Part shown: positions 33,196-42,204 of the stretch, piece by piece
How the letters are laid out: every line of letters begins with the position of its first letter
How positions within the stretch are numbered: position 1 is the stretch's first letter
NCBI GenBank assembly: GCA_003194435.1
Contig: PQXC01000001.1
Span: 169,829 to 233,828 of the forward strand
Direction of reading: 5' to 3'
Source: Candidatus Methanophagaceae archaeon
Lineage (GTDB): Archaea; Halobacteriota; Syntropharchaeia; Alkanophagales; Methanospirareceae
Length of the DNA: 64,000 nucleotides
The notes under the pieces: generated by a model
The model's input: only the letters and a program-made list of their open reading frames with translations
What the model was told of the DNA's origin: nothing
Database searches by the model: none
Position numbers and translations under genes: made by a program

Positions 33196-34962
33196 TTATA
33201 GATAATAATATTTACCCTTCTGTTTCTGTTCACGGTCCTTCGCCGAGCCTATCTTGTTTATCCGGGGTCTAAGTGAGAGCTCATCGCGCCTGAAGGTCAC
33301 ACCCAGCTCCTTCAGGAAGATATTCATACCCTCTCGCATCTCGAAGCAGCCTTTTACCTCGCCCCGCACTCCCGGCTCACCTTCAAATACCATCAATCTA
33401 TCACTCAATAAATCTATCAGGTAGATGTCATGGTCCACAATCAGCATTGAGACATCCCTCTGCTCGGCATACCGTCTTATGGTCTTTATCAAATGCACCT
33501 TCTGCTCCACGTCCAGATGCGCTGAGGGCTCATCAAGCATATACAGCGATGCATGATGACAGAGGCAGGCAGCTACTGCTACTATTTGCAGTTCACCACC
33601 ACTGAGGTCTTTCACGCACTTATTCTCCAGCTCCGGCACTCCCAATGGCTTTAATACCTCTATAACTTCTGATTCACTTATATCCAGATGCTGGAATAAC
33701 TCGCGCACACTCATGTCACCCTTCTCCTTCAGCCCTATGTATTGCGGCTTATATGATATCTTTATATCAAGTTCAATCCTGCCTTTCGTAGGCTCTATCT
33801 CTCCTGCCAATACTTTAACAAACGTGCTCTTACCTATTGCATTACGTCCGACCACACCGAGAACCTCTCCCGATTCTATACTTCCCGCTTTCGCTTTCAG
33901 CACGAAGCCGTCATAACTCTTCTCAAATTCGCTATACGCGATGGATACGCGCCTCTCTTCTTCCTGTTTCTCCCTCGGTGGATGTGCCGTGAATTCTATT
34001 GGCTTATCCCTTATTCGCACGTTCTCCGCATGAAGGAATCCACTCAGATACTCATTTATACCCCTGCCTGTGCTCTTTGGCATTGTCACAACGCCGTATT
34101 CCGCGGGCTTACCATAGATGAGATGGATATAATCTGCGAGCATGTCCAGAATAGCGAGGTCATGTTCCACCACAACCACCGCACGGTCGTTCAAGACTTC
34201 TTTTATAACTCTCGCCACCCGCACACGCTGATAGATATCGAGATAGGGTGTGACCTCATCGAAGAAGTAGAAATCCGCATCCCTTATCATACACGCGATA
34301 ACCGCAACCCTCTGCAGTTCGCCGCCACTGAGCTCTTTTATATCTTTCTCCAGCGCCGCATTGAGTTCAAGAGCATCTACAAGCTCGGCTGCCATCCCCC
34401 TCTCATCTGTGCCCTCCAGCAACTCCCGGACATTGCCACTGAAATAATCGGGAATGGCATTCACGTATTGCGGTTTATAGGATACTTTAAGCCCACCTCT
34501 GGCGAGCCGTGCGAAATAATTCTGCAATTCCGAGCCCGCATATCGCTTTATTATCGCATCCCAACTGGCGGTTTTGGCACCGAGATTGGGAACTATCAGC
34601 CCCGATAGTATCTTTATTGCGGTGCTCTTGCCCGTTCCGTTCTCGCCCAGTAGCCCGGTTACTTTACCCGGCTTCGGTATCGGGAGTCCGTAGAGCACAA
34701 ACCCGTTTTCGCCATATCTATGCGTCTCTTCTCCTGTAAGCTTATCAGGCAAGCCAATTATAGAAATAGCCTCAAATGGGCACTTCTTTACGCAGATGCC
34801 GCAACCTTCACACAACTCCTCCGATATTATCGGCTTGCCATCCTCGCCTATAACTATCGTCTCTGCACCTGTACGAACCATCGGGCAGTATTTTATGCAT
34901 TCATACTGGCATTTCCGCGGCTGGCACCTATCTCGCTTCAGTATCGCTATTCGCATCTTCAC
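33196..34962 (-). CDS. Ribosome-recycling ATPase ABCE1 / Rli1
   Basis: 588 residues, the full ABCE1 length. Two [4Fe-4S] clusters are at the N-terminus ([20 protein letters not shown] and [16 protein letters not shown], residues 9-65). Nucleotide domain 1 has [20 protein letters not shown] (Walker A, about 103) and KELSGGELQRVAV; domain 2 has VGRNAIGKSTFVKVLAGE (about 366) and KDLSGGELQIVAV, each with Walker B (YFFDEVT, YMLDEPS). It splits ribosomes after termination. The stop is 3 bases from the convergent TFB gene. Its first four bases overlap the stop of the upstream corrinoid gene. The 5' end is part of the duplicated block described separately. Confidence 0.95.
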   Translation of the reverse strand: MKMRIAILKRDRCQPRKCQYECIKYCPMVRTGAETIVIGEDGKPIISEELCEGCGICVKKCPFEAISIIGLPDKLTGEETHRYGENGFVLYGLPIPKPGKVTGLLGENGTGKSTAIKILSGLIVPNLGAKTASWDAIIKRYAGSELQNYFARLARGGLKVSYKPQYVNAIPDYFSGNVRELLEGTDERGMAAELVDALELNAALEKDIKELSGGELQRVAVIACMIRDADFYFFDEVTPYLDIYQRVRVARVIKEVLNDRAVVVVEHDLAILDMLADYIHLIYGKPAEYGVVTMPKSTGRGINEYLSGFLHAENVRIRDKPIEFTAHPPREKQEEERRVSIAYSEFEKSYDGFVLKAKAGSIESGEVLGVVGRNAIGKSTFVKVLAGEIEPTKGRIELDIKISYKPQYIGLKEKGDMSVRELFQHLDISESEVIEVLKPLGVPELENKCVKDLSGGELQIVAVAACLCHHASLYMLDEPSAHLDVEQKVHLIKTIRRYAEQRDVSMLIVDHDIYLIDLLSDRLMVFEGEPGVRGEVKGCFEMREGMNIFLKELGVTFRRDELSLRPRINKIGSAKDREQKQKGKYYYL

Positions 34963-35600
34963 GCACCCACAAGCATCTTCGCCTTCTTTATCGCATCAAT
35001 CGCATCCATGCCGTATGCATCGGCGCCTATCTTATTTGCAAACTCTTCCGTCACTGCACCGCCACCTACCATTATCTTCACATTGACATGCTCTTCTTTG
35101 AGATACTCTATCACCTCACGCATATATTCCCTCGTTGTGGTCAGCAATGCGGACATCCCGAGAATATCTGCTCCCGTCTCCCTGACTGCTTCTGCAAATT
35201 GCTCTTTACTCACGTTCGTGCCAAGGTCTATAATCTCAAAGCCCTCGGAAGTGAGCATTATACTGACTATCTCCTTGCCTATATCGTGCACATCTCCTTT
35301 CACCGTGCCCATGACCACCTTACCTATTCTCGCACGCTTCGGTTCCTCCTTATGCCCCGCCTGTTCAGCTTCAGCCTGTAACAGTGGCTTCAGTATCGTC
35401 AGCGCCTTCTTCGCATTCCAGCCCGCTACCATCAGTTCGGCATCAAAATATATCTCCTTATACCCGCGCCCTATCTCCCTGAGACCGCTCGTCAGTTCCT
35501 CAATTACCATATATGGACTTGTTCCATTCGCCAATCGCTCGTTACAGAATACTTCTATCTTCTTCTTTCGCACGTCGAGCAATGCATCCACTATATTCAT
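34959..35600 (-). CDS. Methyltransferase corrinoid protein (MtbC/MtmC-like), copy 1
   Basis: 213 residues. A helical cap domain (1-85; [20 protein letters not shown]) is followed by a B12-binding Rossmann domain (about 90-213): [20 protein letters not shown] contains the DXHXXG motif whose His is the lower cobalt ligand, followed by [22 protein letters not shown] and [20 protein letters not shown]. Such proteins carry a methyl group between two methyltransferases in methylotrophic pathways. No methyltransferase gene is adjacent. Instead it lies in an operon between PspAA and ABCE1, overlapping the latter by 4 bases (ATGA). Its substrate is unknown. Confidence 0.88.
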   Translation of the reverse strand: MNIVDALLDVRKKKIEVFCNERLANGTSPYMVIEELTSGLREIGRGYKEIYFDAELMVAGWNAKKALTILKPLLQAEAEQAGHKEEPKRARIGKVVMGTVKGDVHDIGKEIVSIMLTSEGFEIIDLGTNVSKEQFAEAVRETGADILGMSALLTTTREYMREVIEYLKEEHVNVKIMVGGGAVTEEFANKIGADAYGMDAIDAIKKAKMLVGA

Positions 35601-35612
35601 ACATTATCAGTC

Positions 35613-35894
35613 TCAGTCAGGAATGATGCCCTCACCTTTGAATATCTTCTTCGCCTCTTCCAGACTCAGATCAGCGGGCGGGATTATGATGTCCGAAGGC
35701 ACAATCGTGGAAGGATGTAAAGGACTCGCTTCACGCTTCACCAGCTCAATCATCTCATGCAGCAAATCACGAAAACGCTGCTCATTAGCCCGCGCCACCT
35801 CCTCCACTATCTGGTTATCCAGCTCGTTCAGGCGCTCCAGAACTGCTTCATCCACTTCAAATTGCCCTTCCCCCATTACACGAACGATGGTCAT
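35613..35894 (-). CDS. PspA-associated protein PspAA, copy 1
   Basis: 93 residues. The N-terminus TIVRVMGEGQFEVDEAVLER matches the PspAA domain (MIVRI.GEGQY.V), followed by an acidic helical stretch and a Pro-rich tail (PSDIIIPPADLSLEEAKK). PspAA proteins occur next to PspA in actinobacteria and archaea and are thought to assist its membrane-stress role. It overlaps pspA by 4 bases (ATGA), confirming the pair, and lies 12 bases before the corrinoid gene. Confidence 0.8.
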   Translation of the reverse strand: MTIVRVMGEGQFEVDEAVLERLNELDNQIVEEVARANEQRFRDLLHEMIELVKREASPLHPSTIVPSDIIIPPADLSLEEAKKIFKGEGIIPD

Positions 35895-36592
35895 CTCTTC
35901 CCCACCTCCTGCTTCAGCTTCTCCAGTTCCAGCTCCACATCGCCGCTCTGTTTCAGCTCCGATAGCTCACGCTCTATATCATCCTTGCTCCCTGTCAGGT
36001 CGCTCAGTGTGCCCGTATCAACCAGTTCATCAAGAGCCGCGGCACGTGCTTTCATATTCTCGGTCTTGGATTCCGCACGCTGGATTGCCAGTCCCACATC
36101 ACTCATCTCCTCTGATATACCGCCAACCGCTTCATTAATCTTAACCTGAGCCTCAGCAGCCGAATATTGCGCCTTTATCAACTCCTTCTTCGTCCTGAAT
36201 GCCTCCACCTTCGCTGATAATCGCTTCTCCGCAGCCGATAGTTTATCCTGCTCAGCCTGTAATTCGCTTATTTGCTGATTCAGCCCCTCTATTTCCTCTG
36301 CCAGCTGGTTCTTTCGCTGCAATGCGAGCCTTGCCAGGTCCTCACGGTTCAGTTCCAGTGCTTCCCGCGCCTGGCTCTCCAGCTTATTCATACTCTGCTC
36401 TAATTTCACTTTCTGCAATTCCAGTCTCTTCTTTGAGGTCGCTACTTCGGCGATACCTCTCTTTACCTTCTGCAATGCTTCCAGTTGCTTCTGATATGAA
36501 TATTCAAGTGTCTCTCGCGGGTCTTCGAATTTGTCCAGCACCTTGTTCACCTTCGCTTTTACTATCACTCCCATGCGGTCCAATAGTCCCAT
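35891..36592 (-). CDS. PspA/IM30-family membrane-stress protein, copy 1
   Basis: 233 residues from the ATG at 36592 (ribosome site GAGGGGGAG; an in-frame ATG nine codons upstream lacks one). N-terminal helix GLLDRMGVIVKAKVNKVLDK, then long coiled coils (about 35-185, e.g. KQLEALQKVKRGIAEVATSK) and an acidic C-terminus. PspA/IM30 proteins coat and stabilise the cell membrane under stress; they are distantly related to ESCRT-III. Its 4-base overlap with PspAA marks an operon with the DUF4389 gene upstream and the corrinoid gene downstream. Confidence 0.9.
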   Translation of the reverse strand: MGLLDRMGVIVKAKVNKVLDKFEDPRETLEYSYQKQLEALQKVKRGIAEVATSKKRLELQKVKLEQSMNKLESQAREALELNREDLARLALQRKNQLAEEIEGLNQQISELQAEQDKLSAAEKRLSAKVEAFRTKKELIKAQYSAAEAQVKINEAVGGISEEMSDVGLAIQRAESKTENMKARAAALDELVDTGTLSDLTGSKDDIERELSELKQSGDVELELEKLKQEVGKR

Positions 36593-36724
36593 ATCACTCT
36601 CACTCCCCCTCTCACACACTCACACTAACACTCACACTCACACACACTTTCACTCTAAAGATAAAAGAAGTAGTGGAAGATAAAAATAAAAAGAGAGAAG
36701 GAATATTTTTTTAAATTCCCTGCT

Positions 36725-37048
36725 CTACTCCTCCTCCTTCTCGTATATCTCAACCTTTTTGGGCAATATCCCCGGTCGTTTGTCGGTCATAAGGAAATAA
36801 TAGCTGAGTACATGTACGTAATATTCCAGATACCCTTTTATGAAGTTGCTTAACCCCTCACTCCTTCGCCCCAGTATCAATATTACAAACCACTGGATAA
36901 GTATGCATATCTCTGCTATGAGCCCATATATGGTTAATACTACTGCTATGCATATCCATGCATAAACGATTCGAACAAAGAGTTCCACTCGGCTTGCATC
37001 ATGTTCATAAACAAACAACTGTTTCAATGCCGCTTTTTCTTCTGCCAT
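36725..37048 (-). CDS. DUF4389-family membrane protein (intact copy)
   Basis: 107 residues from the ATG at 37048 (ribosome site GGAGGTGATGATA). Two helices (about 24-46 and 50-62; YAWICIAVVLTIYGLIAEIC and ILIQWFVILILG) and a third hydrophobic stretch (YLEYYVHVLSYYFLMTD) match DUF4389, small membrane proteins of unknown role often near Psp-type genes. It is divergent from the S-layer-like gene with an 89-base intergenic region. The second copy at 43025-43290 is broken by a 55-bp deletion. Confidence 0.75.
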   Translation of the reverse strand: MAEEKAALKQLFVYEHDASRVELFVRIVYAWICIAVVLTIYGLIAEICILIQWFVILILGRRSEGLSNFIKGYLEYYVHVLSYYFLMTDKRPGILPKKVEIYEKEEE

Positions 37049-37082
37049 TATCATCACCTCCGCTTTTAAAATACAAGCTATG

Positions 37083-37091
37083 GTTATATAT
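37083..37091 (+). promoter_or_regulatory. TATA box of S-layer-like gene 1
   Basis: GTTATATAT, 47-55 bases before the ATG at 37138; a ribosome site AGGAGGTGA lies 8 bases before the ATG. Both elements are repeated for gene 2 at about 43325 and 43361. Confidence 0.5.
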
Positions 37092-37137
37092 ACTAAAAAT
37101 ACTAAATACTAAAAACTCAGGAGGTGAATACGCAAAA

Positions 37138-39792
37138 ATGGATACTAAGGATAGAGTAAAAGTGATGATAACAGGGTTTGCTATGGCTACTATTATCATT
37201 GGTGCCGCGTTCGCAGTTATGCCACCGGTAATAGTAATGGCAGTAAGCACAGGTGATAATTTCAATCACATCGGCGCGGGTCTCTATGAGACAGTACTGG
37301 TGGGGCAGAATGTAAAGTTTAATGGGACTGGTGAACCAAATGCATGGAGTGCCCCATCCAAAGTTAAGGTGGAGAAGTTTGATAAGGGACACTGGTATCA
37401 TTATGCAGGACCATGGGCTGACGGTAAAGCGTACAACATTAATTGGGGCACACGGTTTACTTTAAGAGCGACTGATGGAACTATTAATACAACACTTGCA
37501 GTCAAAAATCCCTGTATACCATTGAAATTGAAAGTAAAAGATAAAGAGGTATCGTCTATTGCAGCGGGTACTCCGAATTTCTGGGTGGATGTCGGTGGTA
37601 TAAATCTCTTGCCTGAGGATAGAGTAGACCTTGTTATAATCGGTCCTGACGGGCAAATAAAGTATGATTCGGTAAATAACCAGAAATTTACAAACATAAC
37701 TGTGAGCTATTTGAAACAGACATACGGTAACAAATTAGTAGGAATCGACACTGATGGATGGGTGATAGGTGACTATACATTCCATGTGAAGACCAAACCC
37801 GAATATGCATGTGGATTGTATGCGCCCAGTGTTCAGAAGAGTCTGAAGATAAAGAAAGGCGAGGTATCCATAGGAGCCGATAAGACCAGTTGCATAGAGA
37901 ACGAGACGGTGAGACTGACTGTAAAAGGTGTGCCAGGGGACCGTATAACCGTCAGTGGTCCAAGCAGTGATGTGAGATTCATGGATGGTGTCGATGACAC
38001 ACCTGCCAGTGATTCGGGTAAATGGATTGAAAAGTATTACGAGTTCAGTGACACAATAGATGAGGATGGAACAAGAACATATGCGGTAAAATTCACCGAT
38101 ACCGGCTCGTATACAATAAGAGTGGAGGTTACCAGTGGTGCCCGTAAAGGCGATTATGATACCGTAGATATATCGGTGAGTGAGAAAGCAGTTACTTTTG
38201 ATGTGCCCGCTACGGTCGTTATCGGGCAGAAGTTCACGATAAAGGGGCATGTCAATGCGGGACATTTCGTCACCATAGCTGTGGAGAATAAGGTATATAA
38301 CAAGCTGGATCATCTGGTGATAGATGCGAACGGTGAGTTCAGTCAGGATATAGACACTGCAGCGGATGATATACCGGAATTTAAAGTACCGGGTTCTGTA
38401 ACCCTGAAGGCGTATATTGATAGACCGAAAGCATACCCCTATCCTGATTCCATCCGGTCAGGTGAGAGAGACGACGGTTCAACTGCAATCTTACTGACGA
38501 GAGGAGAGTTAACTGCTGAGGTATCAGCGAAGAATATATCACGGGGAGACGATTTCACAATCACTGGCGAGGCTAAAGGCACAAAGCAAGTGGATATACT
38601 TATAATAGCGCCGAAGGGCAGTGGCGGGTCTGTAATCACCGGTTCAAGTGCTGATAGGCTGGTGATAACCCAACCAGATGGAACACCAATAGTAGAAACA
38701 AATATATATCACGCCTCTGTTTCAGTCTCAGAAACGGATTACACATTCACAAAGAAGATAAATGTGGATGCTGAAGCAAATAACGGCAGCTACCTCGTGA
38801 TTGTGCTCAGTCCTGGGTCGGATAATGGGTATGGCAAAGCAGGGTACAATAGCATTGAAAGAGCATTGGGTGATTATACACTCATTGCAAAGACGCAGGA
38901 TGAAATTCTCGCGATTGTTCAGGATGCTACAGTTAATGCAGTGGGCAGTGGTGACTTGATGTGGTTGACGTACGTGCGCGTGGGAACGCCAACGGTAACA
39001 TTGAACCCGATAGCGACTGTAACAGTTGGAGAGCCACTGGTTGTAACTGGTACATCAAACCATGGTGAGGGGCATACGATAATCATCACAGTAAAAGGTC
39101 CAGGCACGGTGGAGCTCACACCACAGCTCGTTAGAGTAGAAAACGGCACGTTCGAGGCTACATTTGATACTACAAATGCAGTGGCAGGTATTTACACAGT
39201 GATAGCAGACGATGGTGATGGCAATACAGATGAAGCAACAGTGAAAATACTACCCGCAATTACGCCCACATCTATACGCCTCTATAAGAAATGGAACTTC
39301 ATTTCAGTACCGAAAAAGCTCGCAGAGGGGCACAACACCTTCGAGCAAGTTTTTGGCTCGGTTGACACTGCCGGGCACTCTATTTTCTGTTATAACACTA
39401 ACACGACAGAAGGCTGGAGAGCAGTAAGTGCGAGCGAAGAGGTCAAGCCCCTCAGGGGTTATTGGATTTATTCAGCCGAGGATACCATAGTGAATTTAAC
39501 TTACGATACATATCCTCTCAGGACGCCACCGACGAGACAGCTATATAAAGGCTGGAATGCAATTGGGTTCTCGGACACGACACCAGCGGCAGCGAATTCC
39601 GCTTTAACTTCTATTGAGAGAAGCTGGGCTTATTTAATTGGTTTTGACGCGGCTAAGCAGGGATATGAGTCTGTAATAATAAACAACGACGAAACAGGCG
39701 GAAGTCACGATGAAGACAATTTGATGTATCCAATGAAGGGTTACTGGATTTACGTAACCGAGGATAGTGAATTAGTGGGAATTAGCGTTTAG
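37138..39792 (+). CDS. Large S-layer-like surface protein 1
   Basis: 884 residues from the ATG with ribosome site AGGAGGTGAATACGC. N-terminal signal (VMITGFAMATIIIGAAFAVM). The body is a chain of immunoglobulin-like beta domains of the kind seen in archaeal S-layer-like proteins (e.g. VPATVVIGQKFTIKGHVNAG about 395; GDDFTITGEAKGTKQVDILI; TVTVGEPLVVTGTSN about 625). The last roughly 185 residues (from TSIRLYKKWNFISVPKKLAE) form two related domains, each ending GYWIY. There is no sorting tail or C-terminal helix. The mature centre is unlike that of its duplicate at 43380-46115, whereas the first few codons and the C-terminal 190 residues are nearly identical. Probably a main or alternative component of the cell envelope. 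Confidence 0.8.
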   Translation: MDTKDRVKVMITGFAMATIIIGAAFAVMPPVIVMAVSTGDNFNHIGAGLYETVLVGQNVKFNGTGEPNAWSAPSKVKVEKFDKGHWYHYAGPWADGKAYNINWGTRFTLRATDGTINTTLAVKNPCIPLKLKVKDKEVSSIAAGTPNFWVDVGGINLLPEDRVDLVIIGPDGQIKYDSVNNQKFTNITVSYLKQTYGNKLVGIDTDGWVIGDYTFHVKTKPEYACGLYAPSVQKSLKIKKGEVSIGADKTSCIENETVRLTVKGVPGDRITVSGPSSDVRFMDGVDDTPASDSGKWIEKYYEFSDTIDEDGTRTYAVKFTDTGSYTIRVEVTSGARKGDYDTVDISVSEKAVTFDVPATVVIGQKFTIKGHVNAGHFVTIAVENKVYNKLDHLVIDANGEFSQDIDTAADDIPEFKVPGSVTLKAYIDRPKAYPYPDSIRSGERDDGSTAILLTRGELTAEVSAKNISRGDDFTITGEAKGTKQVDILIIAPKGSGGSVITGSSADRLVITQPDGTPIVETNIYHASVSVSETDYTFTKKINVDAEANNGSYLVIVLSPGSDNGYGKAGYNSIERALGDYTLIAKTQDEILAIVQDATVNAVGSGDLMWLTYVRVGTPTVTLNPIATVTVGEPLVVTGTSNHGEGHTIIITVKGPGTVELTPQLVRVENGTFEATFDTTNAVAGIYTVIADDGDGNTDEATVKILPAITPTSIRLYKKWNFISVPKKLAEGHNTFEQVFGSVDTAGHSIFCYNTNTTEGWRAVSASEEVKPLRGYWIYSAEDTIVNLTYDTYPLRTPPTRQLYKGWNAIGFSDTTPAAANSALTSIERSWAYLIGFDAAKQGYESVIINNDETGGSHDEDNLMYPMKGYWIYVTEDSELVGISV

Positions 39793-39845
39793 TCTAAAAA
39801 TGGAGATAGAAATGGAAATAGAAATAGGAGAAGAGGAGGTGAGAA

Positions 39846-40652
39846 ATGAACGGAAATAAACGATTGGTTTCAATCTTAGCGATACTTATGCTATTTTTGG
39901 CTCTTCTTTACACAACCAGTGCATTCGATCTGCCCACTTTACCCGCGGAGTTCTGTGGTTTCGTGAGATTAAACGGAAAGCCAGCGCCAGCGGGAACAGA
40001 AATTGTAGCAAAGATTAACGACGAAGTAAGAGGTAAGATAACAATCGAAGAAGGCGGGAGATATGGCAGTTTGGGTAAATTCGATGAAAAACTCGTGGTT
40101 CGCGGCGATGACAAAGATATAGGCAGAGATATATCTTTTTGGGTTAATGGGTTGAAAGCGGAACAAACATCGAAATACGAACCAGGTGCTTTTAATTTCC
40201 TTAATTTGACACTAAACGCAGTTGAAAGCTTCGACACAGGAAAATCAGAAGGTCCATATCCAAGCATATCAGGCACGCATTACGGCACTATCATCCCCAA
40301 CCAGAACATCACCGTGAACAGAATATACACATATCCCTGCGCTGGAACCGCCGGACACAGTGAATTCGTCAAGATCTGGAATGAAACCACAAATGAAAGC
40401 GCAGTCGCAGTGTGGAACGGCAGCTATGACGGTGACTACCACAATCTCTCGCTTAGCCCAGAACTGACACTGCGAGAAGGCGTTATCTATTCTTACATCA
40501 TAGAAACGGGCTCTTATCCTCAGATAATACACGCACCCTACCGGGAGGTAATCGGCGGGAACATTACCTGTTCCAAATTCGTAGATGTCAATGGGAAGGT
40601 CCATCACGATTGGATTCCCGCGATAATGTTGTGGAGGAAAGAACAGGAATAG
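39846..40652 (+). CDS. Secreted protein with YPSI-GTH / YTYPC module
   Basis: 268 residues with a signal peptide (RLVSILAILMLFLALLYTTS) and ribosome site GAGGAGGTGAG. An N-terminal beta domain follows (about 27-125; FCGFVRLNGKPAPAGTEIVA). The C-terminal 125-residue module (PYPSISGTHYGTIIPNQNIT, RIYTYPCAGTAGHSEFVKIW, ETGSYPQIIHAPYREV, HHDWIPAIMLW) is shared with the NosD-like protein at 57591-59591. It follows the S-layer-like gene by 53 bases and may be co-expressed with it. The function is unknown; a matrix or binding role is likely. A copy truncated after 61 codons lies at 46163. Confidence 0.7.
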   Translation: MNGNKRLVSILAILMLFLALLYTTSAFDLPTLPAEFCGFVRLNGKPAPAGTEIVAKINDEVRGKITIEEGGRYGSLGKFDEKLVVRGDDKDIGRDISFWVNGLKAEQTSKYEPGAFNFLNLTLNAVESFDTGKSEGPYPSISGTHYGTIIPNQNITVNRIYTYPCAGTAGHSEFVKIWNETTNESAVAVWNGSYDGDYHNLSLSPELTLREGVIYSYIIETGSYPQIIHAPYREVIGGNITCSKFVDVNGKVHHDWIPAIMLWRKEQE

Positions 40653-40888
40653 GAATAAGAATGAGAATGAGATGAGAAGCAAGGAAGAGAATATAACATA
40701 ACAGAAGTTTTCTTTTCCTTATCTTTTATCTTTTATCTAATTTGCCTTTTCTCTATCCCGGAAAATACCTTTATAAAAATGAGTCGTGGATCTTTATATA
40801 TAAAGAGGGTTATTGTATATCCCAGATGGAGGTAGTGAAGCGCGCCGAGGAGAGGGTAGAGAAGGCATAAAAGGGGCGATTTTGGGGG
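40653..40888 (+). other. Gap with orphan promoter before the CRISPR-like repeat
   Basis: About 235 bases with no gene. It is AT-rich to 40800, with CTTTATATATAAAG (40792-40805, a palindromic TATA box) and then only a 14-codon frame (40825 on, EVVKRAEERVEKA). The promoter points at the half-repeat that starts at 40889, as a CRISPR leader would. It could equally be the 5' end of a gene lost when the block was inserted. Confidence 0.35.
40792..40805 (+). promoter_or_regulatory. Orphan TATA box
   Basis: CTTTATATATAAAG, a perfect palindrome containing the archaeal TATA consensus, with no substantial gene downstream before the inserted block. Confidence 0.4.
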
Positions 40889-40906
40889 GTGTTAAACCCG
40901 GACTAA
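40889..40906 (+). repeat. 18-bp direct repeat at the left edge of block copy 2
   Basis: GTGTTAAACCCGGACTAA, identical to 46345-46362 at the right edge of the duplicated block. The bases 40891-40906 equal the first 16 of the 30-nt CRISPR-like repeat at 46347-46376. Reads as a target-site duplication. Confidence 0.8.
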
Positions 40907-41272
40907 CAGCCCTGATAGTATCTTTATCGCGGTACTCTTGCCTGTTCCGTTCTCGCCCAGTAGCCCGGTTACTTTACCCGGCTTCGGTATCGGGAGTCCG
41001 TAGAGCACAAACCCGTTTTCGCCATATCTATGCGTCTCTTCTCCTGTAAGCTTATCAGGCAATCCAATTATAGAAATAGCCTCAAATGGGCACTTCTTTA
41101 CGCAGATGCCGCAACCTTCACACAACGCCTCCGATATTATCGGCTTGCCATCCTCGCCTATAACTATCGTCTCTGCACCTGTACGAACCATCGGGCAGTA
41201 TTTTATGCATTCATACTGGCATTTCCGCGGCTGACACCTATCTCGCTTCAGTATCGCTATTCGCATCTTCAC
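40907..41272 (-). pseudogene. 5' fragment of ABCE1 (block copy 2)
   Basis: The first 122 codons of ABCE1 (both Fe-S clusters and Walker [17 protein letters not shown]) followed by a switch into unrelated bases at the block edge. A stop comes five codons later (at 40892). One substitution versus the intact gene is visible (CEGCG preceded by Ala instead of Glu). It still overlaps the corrinoid gene by 4 bases. A truncated Fe-S domain could be made but is probably waste. Confidence 0.85.
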
Positions 41273-41910
41273 GCACCCACAAGCATCTTCGCCTTCTTTA
41301 TCGCATCAATCGCATCCATGCCGTATGCATCAGCGCCTATCTTATTTGCAAACTCTTCCGTCACTGCACCGCCACCAACCATTATCTTCACCTTGATACG
41401 CTCTTCTTTGAGATACTCTATCACCTCACGCATATATTCCCTCGTTGTGGTCAGCAATGCGGACATCCCGAGAATATCTGCTCCCGTCTCCCTGACTGCT
41501 TCTGCAAATTGCTCTTTACTCACGTTCGTGCCAAGGTCTATAATCTCAAAGCCCTCGGAAGTGAGCATTATACTGACTATCTCCTTGCCTATATCGTGCA
41601 CATCTCCTTTCACCGTGCCCATGACCACCTTACCTATTCTCGCACGCTTCGGTTCCTCCTTATGCCCCGCCTGTTCAGCTTCAGCCTGTAACAGTGGCTT
41701 CAGTATCGTCAGCGCCTTCTTCGCATTCCAGCCCGCTACCATCAGTTCGGCATCAAAATATATCTCCTTATACCCGCGCCCTATCTCCCTGAGACCGCTC
41801 GTCAGTTCCTCAATTACCATATATGGACTTGTTCCATTCGCCAATCGCTCGTTACAGAATACTTCTATCTTCTTCTTTCGCACGTCGAGCAATGCATCCA
41901 CTATATTCAT
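41269..41910 (-). CDS. Methyltransferase corrinoid protein, copy 2
   Basis: 213 residues, the same as the 34959-35600 protein except for a few residues around 166-169 (EERIKVKIM in place of EEHVNVKIM). The DVHDIG cobalt-binding motif and all domain marks are intact, so it should be functional. The context is as in copy 1 except that ABCE1 downstream is a fragment. Whether both copies are expressed is not known. Confidence 0.88.
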   Translation of the reverse strand: MNIVDALLDVRKKKIEVFCNERLANGTSPYMVIEELTSGLREIGRGYKEIYFDAELMVAGWNAKKALTILKPLLQAEAEQAGHKEEPKRARIGKVVMGTVKGDVHDIGKEIVSIMLTSEGFEIIDLGTNVSKEQFAEAVRETGADILGMSALLTTTREYMREVIEYLKEERIKVKIMVGGGAVTEEFANKIGADAYGMDAIDAIKKAKMLVGA

Positions 41911-41922
41911 ACATTATCAGTC

Positions 41923-42204
41923 TCAGTCAGGAATGATGCCCTCACCTTTGAATATCTTCTTCGCCTCTTCCAGACTCAGATCAGCGGGCGGGATTATGAT
42001 GTCCGAAGGCACAATCGTGGAAGGATGTAAAGGACTCGCTTCACGCTTCACCAGCTCAATCATCTCATGCAGCAAATCACGAAAACGCTGCTCATTAGCC
42101 CGCGCCACCTCCTCCACTATCTGGTTATCCAGCTCGTTCAGGCGCTCCAGAACTGCTTCATCCACTTCAAATTGCCCTTCCCCCATTACACGAACGATGG
42201 TCAT
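41923..42204 (-). CDS. PspAA, copy 2
   Basis: 93 residues, identical in sequence to the 35613-35894 product. It keeps the 4-base overlap with pspA and the 12-base gap to the corrinoid gene. Identical protein and near-identical DNA imply a recent duplication or ongoing gene conversion. Confidence 0.8.
   Translation of the reverse strand: MTIVRVMGEGQFEVDEAVLERLNELDNQIVEEVARANEQRFRDLLHEMIELVKREASPLHPSTIVPSDIIIPPADLSLEEAKKIFKGEGIIPD

Larger units (their letters stand above)
34597..40027. repeat. 5.4-kb duplicated block, copy 1
   Basis: This block occurs again at 40907-46344 in the same orientation (offset 6310 at the left, 6317 at the right). It runs from inside ABCE1 through the corrinoid protein, PspAA, PspA, DUF4389 and S-layer-like genes to codon 61 of the secreted protein gene at 39846. 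The copies are nearly identical except for the centre of the S-layer-like gene. Copy 1 has intact genes across both ends, so it is the donor or ancestral position. Confidence 0.93.

Noticed and set aside
34720-36138. 472-codon open frame on the plus strand, also present in the second block copy (41030-42448)
   Set aside because: It is antisense to ABCE1, the corrinoid gene, PspAA and PspA, all of which have clear domains. Its Ser/Pro-rich product reflects the codon bias of the opposite strand, and its duplication follows from the block duplication.
40825-40869. 14-codon frame (EVVKRAEERVEKA) after an orphan TATA box
   Set aside because: Too short to call. It might be the stump of a gene or a leader, and is described only with the gap.
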